DNA of 64,000 nt from Vibrio ponticus. Its GTDB lineage: Bacteria > Pseudomonadota > Gammaproteobacteria > Enterobacterales > Vibrionaceae. The notes under the pieces are model-generated. The model was not told the DNA's origin, did not search any database, and worked only from the letters and a program-made list of their open reading frames with translations. Where the stretch lies: contig NZ_AP019657.1 of assembly GCF_009938225.1 (NCBI RefSeq), positions 496,001-560,000 on the forward strand, read 5' to 3'. Position numbers and translations under genes: made by a program. How positions within the stretch are numbered: position 1 is the stretch's first letter; each line of letters begins with the position of its first letter. Below are positions 27,526 to 36,954 of the stretch, piece after piece.

Positions 27526-27920
27526 TGCGCGCTAATAATCTTCTTGCGGTGGGCGGTGTTCTCGCGGGGCTAGGTGTGGCTCTCGGCGCTTTTGCGTCTC
27601 ACGGTTTAAAGAAAATGCTTTCGCCTTATTTATTAGAAGTGTTCTCAATAGGAGTGCAATATCAGTTTATCCATGCCACCGCGATTGTGCTGTGTGGGGC
27701 GCTGTTATTACTTAATCTTGGTGAGAAAGCACAAAAGTATTTTTTCATCGCCGCAATTTGCTTTATCATCGGCATCTTTTGTTTTAGCGGCAGTCTCTAT
27801 GCGCTAGCGTTAACCGGGGTGAAATGGTTTGGACCAATCACGCCGATGGGTGGTTTCACCTTTATGCTAGGTTGGGCACTGTTCGTTTTCGCAGCACTAC
27901 AGATCAAAAGAGGTGAGTAA
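27525..27920 (+). CDS. DUF423 family membrane protein (YgdD-like)
   Basis: A 131-residue protein with four predicted membrane helices (about 5-25, 45-62, 70-95 and 100-125). The N-terminal GVALGAFASHGLKK is the family signature. Function unknown; in E. coli ygdD sits between gcvA and rlmM, the same context as here. The stop codon is directly followed by the rlmM GTG. Confidence 0.88.
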   Translation: MRANNLLAVGGVLAGLGVALGAFASHGLKKMLSPYLLEVFSIGVQYQFIHATAIVLCGALLLLNLGEKAQKYFFIAAICFIIGIFCFSGSLYALALTGVKWFGPITPMGGFTFMLGWALFVFAALQIKRGE

Positions 27921-29012
27921 GTGAAACAACTGATGCTTTATTGCCGTTCGGGCTTTGAAAAAGAGTGTGCCGGTGAAATTCAAGACCGTGCTACGGCGTT
28001 GGAAGTGTTTGGTTTTCCACGTTTACAAAAGAACTCAGGCTACGTGCTGTTTGAGTGCTACCAAGCAGGAGATGCGCAAAAGCTAGTCAAAGAGTTAGAT
28101 TTCAACTCATTGATTTTTGCTCGCCAAATGTTTGCCGTTGCGGCAGAGATTACGGATTTACCGCGTGAAGACCGTATTTCACCGATTCTTGATCAGCTTG
28201 GTGAAGTCGATGCGATGCCTCTATGTGGTGATATTCGCATTGAAACGCCAGATACGAATGAAGCAAAAGAGCTATTAAAGTTCTGTCGTAAGTTCACTGT
28301 GCCAATGCGTCAAGCACTGCGTGGCAAAGGCGTGCTAATGAACAAAGAGCATGCGAAAAAGCCGGTATTGCATATTTGCTTTGTACAACCAGGTCATTGC
28401 TACGTGGGTTACTCATTACCAGGTAACAACTCGCAGTTCTTTATGGGTATCCCGCGTCTTAAATTCCCAGCGGATGCACCAAGCCGTTCAACCTTGAAGC
28501 TTGAAGAAGCTTTCCACGTATTTATTCCACGTAATGAGTGGGATGAGCGATTAGCTTCAGGTATGTGGGGCGTTGACTTGGGTGCTTGCCCGGGTGGTTG
28601 GACTTACCAACTAGTGAAGCGCTCGATGTTCGTACATTCGGTAGACAATGGCATGATGGCGCAAAGCCTGATGGATACCGGTCAAGTTAAACACCATCAA
28701 GAAGATGGTTTCAAATTTGAGCCAGCGCGTAAGAACGTGACTTGGTTGGTGTGTGACATGATTGAAAAACCATCTCGCGTTGCACAACTTATGGGTGAAT
28801 GGATCATCAGTGGTTGGGCAAAAGAGGCGATTTTTAACCTTAAGCTGCCAATGAAAGGTCGTTACGACGAAGTTCTGCAAGATATCGAAAACTTAAAGGT
28901 GTTCTTAATCGAGAACGGCGTGAAGTTTAAGCTGCAAGCGAAGCATCTATATCATGACCGTGAAGAGATCACAGTGCACGTTCAGTGCCTATCGAACATC
29001 TCGCCACACTAA
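27921..29012 (+). CDS. rlmM: 23S rRNA 2'-O-ribose C2498 methyltransferase
   Basis: A 363-residue protein with an N-terminal THUMP-containing region and a C-terminal Rossmann methyltransferase domain. The SAM-binding motif is [19 protein letters not shown] (about 215-233), with LVCDMIEKP and [10 protein letters not shown] supplying the catalytic aspartate and lysine. It methylates C2498 of 23S rRNA. Start is GTG at 27921, coupled to the DUF423 stop. Confidence 0.95.
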   Translation: MKQLMLYCRSGFEKECAGEIQDRATALEVFGFPRLQKNSGYVLFECYQAGDAQKLVKELDFNSLIFARQMFAVAAEITDLPREDRISPILDQLGEVDAMPLCGDIRIETPDTNEAKELLKFCRKFTVPMRQALRGKGVLMNKEHAKKPVLHICFVQPGHCYVGYSLPGNNSQFFMGIPRLKFPADAPSRSTLKLEEAFHVFIPRNEWDERLASGMWGVDLGACPGGWTYQLVKRSMFVHSVDNGMMAQSLMDTGQVKHHQEDGFKFEPARKNVTWLVCDMIEKPSRVAQLMGEWIISGWAKEAIFNLKLPMKGRYDEVLQDIENLKVFLIENGVKFKLQAKHLYHDREEITVHVQCLSNISPH

Positions 29013-29035
29013 ATATTGGCTTTTTAGTGTTTGAT

Positions 29036-29066
29036 AAAACCCGCGTTTAACGCGGGTTTTGTTTTT
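29036..29066 (+). terminator. Intrinsic terminator of the gcvA-rlmM unit
   Basis: AAAACCCGCG and CGCGGGTTTT form a ten-pair stem on TTTAA, followed by GTTTTTG. Confidence 0.9.
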
Positions 29067-29175
29067 GTATCACAGGCTCAAGCCATTTTTGTCCTTCGGT
29101 AGTGCGCTTAGTTACACCTTTGTCATTCCTTGGTTCGCACCACTATTTTTCCTTTTCAAGGGCACAACACTATTT

Positions 29176-29274
29176 GTCATTCCATGGAGCGCGTATGCGC
29201 GAGCAGGGAATCTGCTTTTTGGTTTTATGAAAGCGAGATTCCCAACTCGGTCGTTCCTCCCTCTCGGGAATGAC
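29176..29274. repeat. Dispersed palindromic element, full-length copy (99 bp)
   Basis: Begins GTCATTCC and ends GGAATGAC, with inner arms GGGAATCTGC and GCGAGATTCCC, so the whole unit can fold on itself. It matches the copy at 2804-2900 in length and in order of arms. It occupies most of the 338-base space between rlmM and the DUF2076 gene; a further half-copy start lies at 29121-29130. No gene here. Confidence 0.75.
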
Positions 29275-29350
29275 AATTTATGGGTCGAGCCTCCTTCTTA
29301 GAATTGACCAGTAGGGGGCGTGTCTTTAGCTGGGTAATGACAGGCATTAA

Positions 29351-30130
29351 TTACCAGGAGTCGTCGTCGCCCCAACTGCCGGAATCATCGCCACCAAAGT
29401 CAAAACCGTCGCCCGAATCTTGATCGCCGCCCCAGCGCGTTGAGTCATCGCTAAAGCTCGAGTCATCCACACTCGAATCACTAAAGCTTGAGTTATCAAA
29501 ATTGAGTTCATCTGGGTTGCCAAATCCGGTATCGGTGTTCCAACCCCCGGTGTAGCTTTGGGTATAATCATCGCTACCCGCTAAAAATGAACTGGCGCTA
29601 TCATCTGTCGTTGCTGTGTCACTCTGAGTGTTATCGGTCGGACTGTTATCAATATTGCTATCTGCGCTATCGTCGGGCTGCTGATAATAATTATTGGTAA
29701 TGTTTTCTGTCATTGGCTCTGCAGCGTGAGAGTCAGAAAAGAGCAAATGGCTTAGAGCACTGCCTGCGACCATACCCGCCGCTACACCAGCTGCAGTCTG
29801 CATAAAACCACCAAAAGCGCTGGGTTGATAGCTTGGTGCTGGCGGGCGTGGTGGCTGACGAGTCTCACCAAACATTTTGCTCATGGTGCCGCGTTTTGCT
29901 TCTTGTTGATAATACTCTGCGTTGCTTTGCAGGTAGTCATTACGCTTTTTCAACTCGGTGAGCGCCAGCTCTTGAGCAAGAGCTAACTGGCTGAGGCGAT
30001 AGATAATATCGGGTTGTGAGGCAATTTTATTGCTAATCAGCTCTGCTGCAGCCTGGTCTCGGTTTATATCTTGTTTTGCAGCCAGCTTGTCGGCTAACTG
30101 CTCGATCATTGTTTGTTCTTGTGGAGTCAT
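29351..30130 (-). CDS. DUF2076 family protein with acidic Ser/Asp-rich tail
   Basis: A 259-residue protein. The N-terminal half matches DUF2076: MTPQEQTMIEQLADKL, the KIASQPDIIYRLSQLAL helix, and a coiled-coil stretch ending near residue 80. A proline-rich linker leads to a Gly/Ala-rich hydrophobic segment (about 106-128, GFMQTAAGVAAGMVAGSALS). The last 120 residues are highly acidic, rich in Ser, Asp and Gly, with repeated SFSDSSVDDSSFSDDS patterns, and end in WGDDDSW. No signal peptide. Function unknown; related tails in other bacteria are sometimes annotated as periplasmic ligand-binding sensors, which the sequence does not prove. Confidence 0.75.
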   Translation of the reverse strand: MTPQEQTMIEQLADKLAAKQDINRDQAAAELISNKIASQPDIIYRLSQLALAQELALTELKKRNDYLQSNAEYYQQEAKRGTMSKMFGETRQPPRPPAPSYQPSAFGGFMQTAAGVAAGMVAGSALSHLLFSDSHAAEPMTENITNNYYQQPDDSADSNIDNSPTDNTQSDTATTDDSASSFLAGSDDYTQSYTGGWNTDTGFGNPDELNFDNSSFSDSSVDDSSFSDDSTRWGGDQDSGDGFDFGGDDSGSWGDDDSW

Positions 30131-30254
30131 ATAACCAAGTCCTCAAATCATATTCGGCTGTTGCTAGATCCCCATTGGCGATGCTAGCGCGCGCGGGATG
30201 ATCGCAGTGTATGCCTGCGTTGAGCGATGCAACAGTAGTGAAATCTATCTTTGC

Positions 30255-30360
30255 GCGAATTGAAATTGAGAGCCGAGAGGGGAAGAACTGAGAATTGAGA
30301 GAGGGAGAGTTGAGAATAGAGAGCGCTGACGCTTAAGATCTGAGAAGTGAGAGTCAGAGG
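30255..30360. repeat. Purine-rich GAGAG/TGAGAA low-complexity stretch
   Basis: A run of imperfect repeats around TGAGAATTGAGAG and GAGAGTTGAGAATAGAGAG between the DUF2076 gene and xni. It has no coding character. A perfect 8-bp hairpin (GAGGCACA/TGTGCCTC, 30357-30383) closes it just beyond the xni stop; without a T-run it is at best a weak terminator. Confidence 0.5.
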
Positions 30361-30391
30361 CACAATTGAGTTAACTGTGCCTCGAGAGGAA

Positions 30392-31168
30392 TTACTGATT
30401 TGGACCGTTGTAGCGTAGGTCTTGTAAGTTAAAGCCTAGATCGATATCGGTTTTTAGTGCTGCAACTTGCTTACACTTGCGCGCCATTTCAATATCTTTA
30501 TCTAATTTTTTACGGTACTTGGATGGTAATTCCTCGCTGGCAAAGGCTTGCTCAATATCGGTAAACTGAGTCAAAATTTCCTTTGCGGCTTTTGGTCCAA
30601 TACCTGCCACGCCAGGGACTTGGCTTGAGCTAATACCGGTTAGTCCCCAGTAGTCAGCGAGTTGAGTCGGCTTTACACCAAACTCATTTTCAATAAACGG
30701 TTCATCTAGCCAGCGATGTTGAAAATAATCGCGAATCTGCAGGGTTGGAGAAAGCAGTTGGCAGTAGCCTTTATCGGTTGAAATGATAGTCACTTTTTCA
30801 TTGTGACTGGCGACTTTGATCGCTAAGGTTGCAACCAGGTCATCGGCTTCGTCACCTTCTGAGAGTAGTGAATCAATACCTAACTTCCACCATGCATCTT
30901 GAATGGCATCTAAGCCGTTGACCAGAGGCTCGGGCATGGGTTTTCGGTTTTGTTTGTACTCGGGTAAAATTTCACCTCGCCAACCTCTGTCTTGCAGATG
31001 GTGATCAAATACCGCAATGATATGAGTCGGCTGTGCTTCGTTGATGATGCGGGTGATTGTGCGCCCCGTTGTGTCTATCGTTCTGGCGATATCAGTAGGA
31101 TCGGGCTGAACCGAGTGAACACGACGGATCAAGTTGAGTGCATCGATAATAACGAGATGAATAGACAT
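30392..31168 (-). CDS. xni: Flap endonuclease Xni (exonuclease IX)
   Basis: A 258-residue member of the 5'-nuclease family related to the N-terminal domain of DNA polymerase I. Metal-binding acidic residues appear in IIDALNLIRRV, AVFDHH, LLSEGDEADDLVATLA and STDKGYCQLL; the helix-hairpin-helix region is QVPGVAGIGPKAAKEIL. It lacks part of the C-terminal acidic set of Pol I, which is normal for Xni. The ygdH(ppnN)-xni neighbourhood is shared with E. coli relatives. Separated from ppnN by a terminator, so it may have its own promoter. Confidence 0.93.
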   Translation of the reverse strand: MSIHLVIIDALNLIRRVHSVQPDPTDIARTIDTTGRTITRIINEAQPTHIIAVFDHHLQDRGWRGEILPEYKQNRKPMPEPLVNGLDAIQDAWWKLGIDSLLSEGDEADDLVATLAIKVASHNEKVTIISTDKGYCQLLSPTLQIRDYFQHRWLDEPFIENEFGVKPTQLADYWGLTGISSSQVPGVAGIGPKAAKEILTQFTDIEQAFASEELPSKYRKKLDKDIEMARKCKQVAALKTDIDLGFNLQDLRYNGPNQ

Positions 31169-31176
31169 AAAGGTAT

Positions 31177-31203
31177 AAAAAATAAGGGCCGATGGCCCTT
31201 ATT
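31177..31203 (-). terminator. Intrinsic terminator of ppnN
   Basis: AATAAGGGCC and GGCCCTTATT (31181-31203) form a ten-pair stem on a three-base loop; on the minus strand it runs into TTTTATACC. It lies between ppnN and xni. Confidence 0.85.
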
Positions 31204-31227
31204 GTAATAGAACTGAGTGCGAAAGTC

Positions 31228-32595
31228 TTATTTCGTCTCAGTAGCGATTTTGTAGCATGGTACGTAATCACTGCCGCCGGGAAGTTTCATACGATGCTGA
31301 TTTACGAAGTCTTTTAGCAGTCGATCCATTTTCTTCATTAGCTGTGCGTCACCATCTAAGATGAATGGACCTTTGCGTTCAATTTCACGAATGCCTTCGG
31401 CTTTGACGTTACCCGCCACGATACCAGAGAAAGCTTGGCGCAGGGCTGCAGCTAAGTTTTCCGGGCGTTGGTTAAGGTGTAGGTCTAAGCTCGCCATTGC
31501 TTCATGGGTTGGGTCAAACGGCAGTTGGAATTCAGGTTCGATTTTTAGCGACCAGTTAAAGCTGTACGCATCACCCGTTTCTTTACGGTGCTCTCGAACA
31601 TCTTCCATACTTTGTTTCATGATGCGTGCAACCTGAGCTGGGTCATCAATCACAATTTGGTAGTGTTTCTGCGCAGCTTCACCCAATGTGTCGCCAATGA
31701 ATTGATCAATGGAGCGGAAGTAGGCTTCACTCTCTTTTGGACCGGTTAATACGATTGGTAGAGGCTGGTCAGCATTTTCTGGGTGCATCATGATGCCCAA
31801 AATATAGAGTAACTCCTCTGCAGTACCAGGACCTCCTGGGAAGATCACAATGCCATGAGCCATACGCACAAATGCCTCGAGACGTTTTTCGATGTCAGGC
31901 ATGATCACCAATTCATTCACGATTGGGTTTGGCGGCTCAGCAGCAATAATAGAAGGCTCAGTTAAGCCCAGGTAGCGTTGGTCTGTGTAACGCTGCTTGG
32001 CATGACCGATAGCGGCTCCTTTCATCGGACCTTCCATTGCACCAGGTCCACAGCCAGTACAGATATTTAACTCTCTTAGACCGAGTTCGTTACCCACTAA
32101 ACGGGTATATTGGTATTCGGTTTCGTTAATAGAGTGACCGCCCCAGCAGACGACAAGGTTTGGGTCGATCCCCGGAGTTAATGCGCCTGCGTTACGCAGA
32201 ATACCAAACACTAAGTTCGTAATGTGAGTGGCATTGGTTAGGTTGAGACGTTGATTGTCCGCGAGGTGCATATTGACGTAAACGATGTCACGCAACACCG
32301 AAAACAGGTGTTCTTGAATGCCTTTGATAATTTGACCATCAACAAAAGCATGTTCTGGTGGGTTGGTGAGTTCGAGTTTAATCCCGCGTTCGCGACGCAT
32401 CACAGTCACATCAAATGACTTGTACTTGTCTAATAACTCTTTGGAGTTATCAGTATGGCTACCAGAGTTCAATACTGCGAGGGTGCAGTTTCGGTACAAC
32501 TGATACAGATCACTCGATGCGGTTTTCTTAAGGCGCTCAACTTCAAGTTGAGAAAGCAAATCCATACTACCCGCAGGACTGATATGGGTGATCAT
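31228..32595 (-). CDS. ppnN: Pyrimidine/purine nucleotide 5'-monophosphate nucleosidase
   Basis: A 455-residue protein of the LOG/lysine decarboxylase-like superfamily, equivalent to E. coli PpnN (YgdH). It cleaves nucleoside monophosphates to base and ribose-5-phosphate; the E. coli enzyme is stimulated by (p)ppGpp. The nucleotide-binding LOG core is visible in [29 protein letters not shown] and [16 protein letters not shown] (about 180-310), flanked by the PpnN-specific N- and C-terminal domains. ATG with AAGGAGG immediately upstream, a strong site. Confidence 0.95.
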   Translation of the reverse strand: MITHISPAGSMDLLSQLEVERLKKTASSDLYQLYRNCTLAVLNSGSHTDNSKELLDKYKSFDVTVMRRERGIKLELTNPPEHAFVDGQIIKGIQEHLFSVLRDIVYVNMHLADNQRLNLTNATHITNLVFGILRNAGALTPGIDPNLVVCWGGHSINETEYQYTRLVGNELGLRELNICTGCGPGAMEGPMKGAAIGHAKQRYTDQRYLGLTEPSIIAAEPPNPIVNELVIMPDIEKRLEAFVRMAHGIVIFPGGPGTAEELLYILGIMMHPENADQPLPIVLTGPKESEAYFRSIDQFIGDTLGEAAQKHYQIVIDDPAQVARIMKQSMEDVREHRKETGDAYSFNWSLKIEPEFQLPFDPTHEAMASLDLHLNQRPENLAAALRQAFSGIVAGNVKAEGIREIERKGPFILDGDAQLMKKMDRLLKDFVNQHRMKLPGGSDYVPCYKIATETK

Positions 32596-32993
32596 AGTGG
32601 CCTCCTTGACTATGTTTGGCAGCTTTAATTCCTGATAGTTGTCGATCGATTTGTTATTTCGATCTTGATTTCATCGCCGTACTGGCATTTAGGCAGGTAC
32701 GGTTTGAATCAGTCAGGTTAGCGTTATACGTAAAGCTATCCGTGTTGTTCTTATTGTTGTTTACCATCGATACCATTGTTTGATTGGTTATATTGAGTCG
32801 TCAATGGTAGAGGTTGTGACTCACTAAACCTAAGTTGTAGCAAGCTAAATTCGGTATAACATCAATTGCTCAACTTTGTAGTAGTAAGCAATTGATATCT
32901 TTAAACCTATCACAAAAATAATAGCAATAAAAAAGCCGCTTAGCGGAGTTGCGTAAGCGGCTAGGGTTATTTATCAAATCCCACGGGGTCAAA
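32596..32993. other. Intergenic region upstream of ppnN, 398 bases
   Basis: No gene. It holds the ppnN promoter region (minus) and the terminator of the cyclase gene. Two inverted repeats stand out: TACCATTG/CAATGGTA near 32771-32811, and a perfect ten-base pair of arms, ATCAATTGCT (32861-32870) and AGCAATTGAT (32887-32896), with a 16-base loop. They could be operators or a small-RNA hairpin; I recognise neither. Confidence 0.4.
32928..32962 (-). terminator. Intrinsic terminator of the diguanylate cyclase gene
   Basis: On the minus strand AGCCGCTTA (32962-32954) pairs with TAAGCGGCT (32942-32934), followed by TTTTTATTGC. Confidence 0.85.
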
Positions 32994-34559
32994 TCATTTC
33001 CAAATAACTTGCTCAGGACCTAAGTTTTCAGCTTGGTGAAGCAGGGTTCTTAAACGGTCTAGGATCTCTTCCGGTGTATCTGAATCTTTAAAGTTGGTGC
33101 TGGCTATCGTGGCTGTGATTGAGATTTGCTGTTCGCGGAATTTAAAGGGCAGACGAGAAATTTGACGCTGCACTTTTTTGATAAGCTCATAGCTATCTTC
33201 ATCTGAACGCTCTGGCAGCAACACAATAAATTCTTCTCCGGAGATTCGAGCAATGGTATCAGCTTCACTCAATTCAGATTTGATATTGCGAGCAATGATC
33301 TTAAGTGCTTTGTCGCCTGCGCTGTAGCCAAAACTGTCATTGATTGACTTAAAGTTGTCGATATCAAATTGAACGATACGTAAATTGTGCTGGTTGCGAA
33401 TCCAACGGCGATATTCAACTTCAAGACGTTCGTTGAATGCGGTGCGATTGAGCACCTTGGTCAACGGATCTTGCTGCATTCGCTCAGTTTGATCTTCGAG
33501 ACGGCGTCGGTAATCTTGTGCTGTGTCTTGCAACGCTTCTAACTGACAGTGATTAAACTTCATTCGCTCTAGGAGCGACTTTTCACGCTCTTTGGCATGT
33601 TGTAATCGTTGGTTAAGCGCATCAATTTGACTCAAAAGTGGAGAAAGATTGGCTTTAGCTTCCTCAATAGTTTGCGCTTGCTCTAAGGCGGATTGACTGC
33701 TGTTAACGAGCTCGCCGAGCGCTCTGCCATGCTCAACGCGTTGGGCAAAGTAACTCTCGCTTTGATCGGCAATTTGAGCCGAGCTTTTCAGTGAGCTATC
33801 AATCGTATCATTGACGTGTATTAGGAACTGCTGGGATGTTTTGCGTTCAAAGTGTGTCGCCTGAATTACCAACTTAAGGACATGTAGAGTCTCTTCAAGC
33901 AGGGTGTGAGTATTTACCCCGAGCAGCAGTTTGGCACGAATATCATTGAGCAACTCGCCAGACTCACCAACGAAATCAAGTTCGGTGATTAAGTTTTGTA
34001 ACTCGTTCTTGATGCTTTTTAGCAGCTCTTTGTCGGTATCATTAGCCAACACAGCGGCTTTTGATGCGTTATTGGTTACTAAAATTTTAACGGAACGTTC
34101 GTAGATAGTGAGCAGTTTGAGCGCTTGTTCGGTGCGAGGAGTGTCAGTGGCGACACTAAAGCTGAGTAGGTCACGTAAATCACGTTTTACTTTTGAAGGT
34201 ATGCCGGCGACACGGAGAAGCGTTTCACCTGCATGTTTTACTTGCGCGTCTAACTGTTGCCTGTGCGAGTCCATAGCCACTGTATTTTGTTTAATTAAAC
34301 GTTCAATTACCAAAAGCTTTGGTATTAATGTTGTCACATCTTTTTGTTTCTCAATAGCCAATTTAAGCTCTAAGAGCCCAGATTGCAAATTCGGGTTATC
34401 AATCGTACACGCGCTGCTCAAAGAGGTGACAACGCGTTGTAATACCTGAATTTCTCGTTTGAACTTTAGAGAAGAATCCCTTTGTGTCAATCGAGCTTGT
34501 TCCAATTGAGATTTCAGCTTATGAAGCTGTGACTGAAGATCTTGTTCGAGCGCGCCCAT
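32994..34559 (-). CDS. Diguanylate cyclase with long coiled-coil N-terminus and C-terminal GGDEF domain (SGEEF)
   Basis: A 521-residue soluble protein. The first 350 residues are helical with coiled-coil character (for example LQSQLHKLKSQLEQARL and the stretch before the catalytic domain) and contain no recognisable ligand-binding fold. The GGDEF domain (about 360-521) has DPLTKVLNRTAF, FDIDNFKSINDSFGYSAGD and the signature RISGEEF. SGEEF is an active-type variant. The inhibitory RxxD site is absent: SEAD stands in its place. It therefore probably makes c-di-GMP without the usual product inhibition. It lies 111 bases downstream of the TPR/pseudo-GGDEF gene, on the same strand. Confidence 0.9.
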   Translation of the reverse strand: MGALEQDLQSQLHKLKSQLEQARLTQRDSSLKFKREIQVLQRVVTSLSSACTIDNPNLQSGLLELKLAIEKQKDVTTLIPKLLVIERLIKQNTVAMDSHRQQLDAQVKHAGETLLRVAGIPSKVKRDLRDLLSFSVATDTPRTEQALKLLTIYERSVKILVTNNASKAAVLANDTDKELLKSIKNELQNLITELDFVGESGELLNDIRAKLLLGVNTHTLLEETLHVLKLVIQATHFERKTSQQFLIHVNDTIDSSLKSSAQIADQSESYFAQRVEHGRALGELVNSSQSALEQAQTIEEAKANLSPLLSQIDALNQRLQHAKEREKSLLERMKFNHCQLEALQDTAQDYRRRLEDQTERMQQDPLTKVLNRTAFNERLEVEYRRWIRNQHNLRIVQFDIDNFKSINDSFGYSAGDKALKIIARNIKSELSEADTIARISGEEFIVLLPERSDEDSYELIKKVQRQISRLPFKFREQQISITATIASTNFKDSDTPEEILDRLRTLLHQAENLGPEQVIWK

Positions 34560-34670
34560 CTATATGTTCTTGTTTTTATGGGCAGGTAGCCCTATTAACT
34601 TATTCGTTAATAAACATACTAACAAATAAAAGGGCTTCGTCACTGCCTCTATGCAAGGAACTGGCTGAAA

Positions 34671-36941
34671 TCAGTCATCTTTTAATATTTTTTTGAGGCT
34701 CTCCTCATTATTGAACGAAGAGTGTACTTTTATTAACCCCTGATTGATGGAGTGTTTGCACGCCTTGCGCACATTTCCCGTAGCTAAACTTGCCGCAGGA
34801 GCATTCTCGATTGCTTTTAAGTAAACCCAATGACTCTTCTTCTCTTCAAGACTGAGCGTGCGCGCGGCGCCCGTTGCCATCAGCAGGATGTCGAGTAGCT
34901 CTTTGTCATTGAGCGCGGTGTACGCTCGAGGCAAAAATGGGTAGTCGATCATGCCGAGTCGCACAATCCGGTTGAGTTTGGTTTGGGGTTTAAATTGTTC
35001 CACCCACTGCTGAATCTTTTCTACCAGCGCTTCTGGTGAGCTATTACGATCGCTATTTGGCTCAATGTAGAGCAAGTTAGCATCGGAGAAATGGTAGATA
35101 CGCGCAGGTGCCAAGATCTTAGACTCGAGATATTCGCCAAACTCTTTCTCTAGTTTTAAACCATCGATGTATCCGTACTGCATGTGTAGGTTACGTAAAA
35201 ATGGCACATCGATCATGACAAAGCGTAAACGATCATTGAGTGGTTCATGGATCAGTTCACCCACATGCCAACGTTCAAATTGATCGCTGCTCGCCTCTAA
35301 AGAGGCAGGCAATTTGGCATTGAGCATGCGTAAGTTTCTAAGTCTTGAGCGTGAGTGAGTAAATAAGTTTTGATTAAGCTTATCGATCTCTTCTTTTTGC
35401 AGGCGCATGATATGACCACGGCGCAGTAAGAAGATGAACAGCAAGGAGGCGGTGACAAACATCGCAAAGGCGATTTTTTGAAACTTGCGATACTCGACTT
35501 GTGCGTGAGTAAACTCTTGTTCTTTTCCTGTTAGGTGAATATTACGCTCAACAAAAGCTTTTTGCTGGCGGAACGCATCTTCACTGATCAGGTCCATCTC
35601 TCTTTGCTCGACAGAGACTAACGCATTGTACTGTTTGAAGTATTCGAGTGCGGTTTTGTAATCGCCTTTGAGTTCATAGCCATGATTAATCAAGCGATAA
35701 GCGTATTTTTGCGTAGAAAGTTCATTGATCTCTTGGGCAATTTTTAGTGCTTTTTTCCCATTTTCAATCGTTTCTTTCGCTAGGCGTTTTTCTGAAGAAA
35801 TCCCTGAACGCAGCAAGTAAGCGTAGGCTTGCAGGTGCGGAACATCGGCAGTTTTAAGTAGCGCTTCTGCACGCTCTAAATATTGCTCCGCCAGTGGGAA
35901 GTTGACCAGGCTCAGGTAAGTGGCAGATAACGCGATACGAATATCTATTTCACTTTCGATATCGTTGTTGACTCGCTCGTGGTCCATCGCATTAAAGTAT
36001 TGCACCAGAGCTAGGTTATATTTGCCTTGATAGTAGTAACTGTCACCCATGAGTTTAAGAATTTTTGGTAATACGGGTGAGTTCTCATAGTTATCATAGA
36101 AATCAGCCGCTTGTGATAAGTGATTGCTCGCTTTATCGAGTACTTTTCGGTCATAAAACAGTCGACCAAGACAGTAGTTGGTCTTACCGAGCAGCGCTCG
36201 TGAGTCTTCCTCAATCGCTTTCCAATAGGCAATCAAAAACTCAGACAGTGCTTTGTTGTACTGTTTGTGTGCCAGTAAGTGTTGACCGACTTTTAAGTGG
36301 TAGCTGATAACAATGTACGAAGATTTTACCGTATCAATAAATGGCTTAGCTTGTGTGAACAATTGGTTCGCTAAGTCGAGTTCACCTTCTTTAGAGGCTA
36401 TCTCAGCTTTCAGCATGGTGATTTGGTATTGCAGACCTTTGGCTAATTGCTCAGGGTTCTTGACCTTTTTATAGTCTTGTTCAACCTGATGGAGCTGCTC
36501 TCTGGCAACAATGCCATTGCCAGAAAAACGCCATTGCAGTCTGACTTGATGCAGACGAACACCGATACCTAAGTAAGGCAGTTCATAAGTTTGGGTTAAC
36601 GCTTTCGCTTCTGCTAGGTGCTTTAATGCGGCTTGAGGATTGCCGAGATTAAACTCGGCATCCGCTAAAATACTCAGCGCATCAATTGTTGCGCCGGGTG
36701 TTCGGATTCGACTGTCAGATTCATCACGAGAAATCGCCGCTGGGCTTTTTTCTGAACTGTCTGACAGTTTACGCTGGGCAAGGTAATCACTCGCGAGTTG
36801 ACGAGCCTGTTGTGGCACGATATCTACGAGGTTATTCGCCTCATTGAGTGTCGGTGATGTGTATACAGGGTTGGCAATCGCGTGCGTGGTTAAAAATAGC
36901 ACCAAAACAGATAGCCAACGCTCCCAGCGTAAATCTAGCAT
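34671..36941 (-). CDS. TPR-repeat membrane protein with degenerate GGDEF domain
   Basis: A 756-residue protein from the ATG at 36941, chosen because it begins a good signal peptide (LSVLVLFLTTHAIANP) and sits 13 bases after queF; an earlier ATG at 37031 would overlap queF. Residues about 60-450 are helical TPR-like repeats (for instance NKALSEFLIAYWKAIEE, KYNLALVQYFNAMDHE) in the periplasm. One membrane helix (about 500-518, IAFAMFVTASLLFIFLL) precedes a coiled coil and a GGDEF-like domain that keeps MIDVPFLRNLHMQYGYIDG but has SDANL where GGDEF should be. It is unlikely to make c-di-GMP; a regulatory role beside the adjacent cyclase is inferred. Confidence 0.8.
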   Translation of the reverse strand: MLDLRWERWLSVLVLFLTTHAIANPVYTSPTLNEANNLVDIVPQQARQLASDYLAQRKLSDSSEKSPAAISRDESDSRIRTPGATIDALSILADAEFNLGNPQAALKHLAEAKALTQTYELPYLGIGVRLHQVRLQWRFSGNGIVAREQLHQVEQDYKKVKNPEQLAKGLQYQITMLKAEIASKEGELDLANQLFTQAKPFIDTVKSSYIVISYHLKVGQHLLAHKQYNKALSEFLIAYWKAIEEDSRALLGKTNYCLGRLFYDRKVLDKASNHLSQAADFYDNYENSPVLPKILKLMGDSYYYQGKYNLALVQYFNAMDHERVNNDIESEIDIRIALSATYLSLVNFPLAEQYLERAEALLKTADVPHLQAYAYLLRSGISSEKRLAKETIENGKKALKIAQEINELSTQKYAYRLINHGYELKGDYKTALEYFKQYNALVSVEQREMDLISEDAFRQQKAFVERNIHLTGKEQEFTHAQVEYRKFQKIAFAMFVTASLLFIFLLRRGHIMRLQKEEIDKLNQNLFTHSRSRLRNLRMLNAKLPASLEASSDQFERWHVGELIHEPLNDRLRFVMIDVPFLRNLHMQYGYIDGLKLEKEFGEYLESKILAPARIYHFSDANLLYIEPNSDRNSSPEALVEKIQQWVEQFKPQTKLNRIVRLGMIDYPFLPRAYTALNDKELLDILLMATGAARTLSLEEKKSHWVYLKAIENAPAASLATGNVRKACKHSINQGLIKVHSSFNNEESLKKILKDD

Positions 36942-36954
36942 CCTTAGCTTTTCC

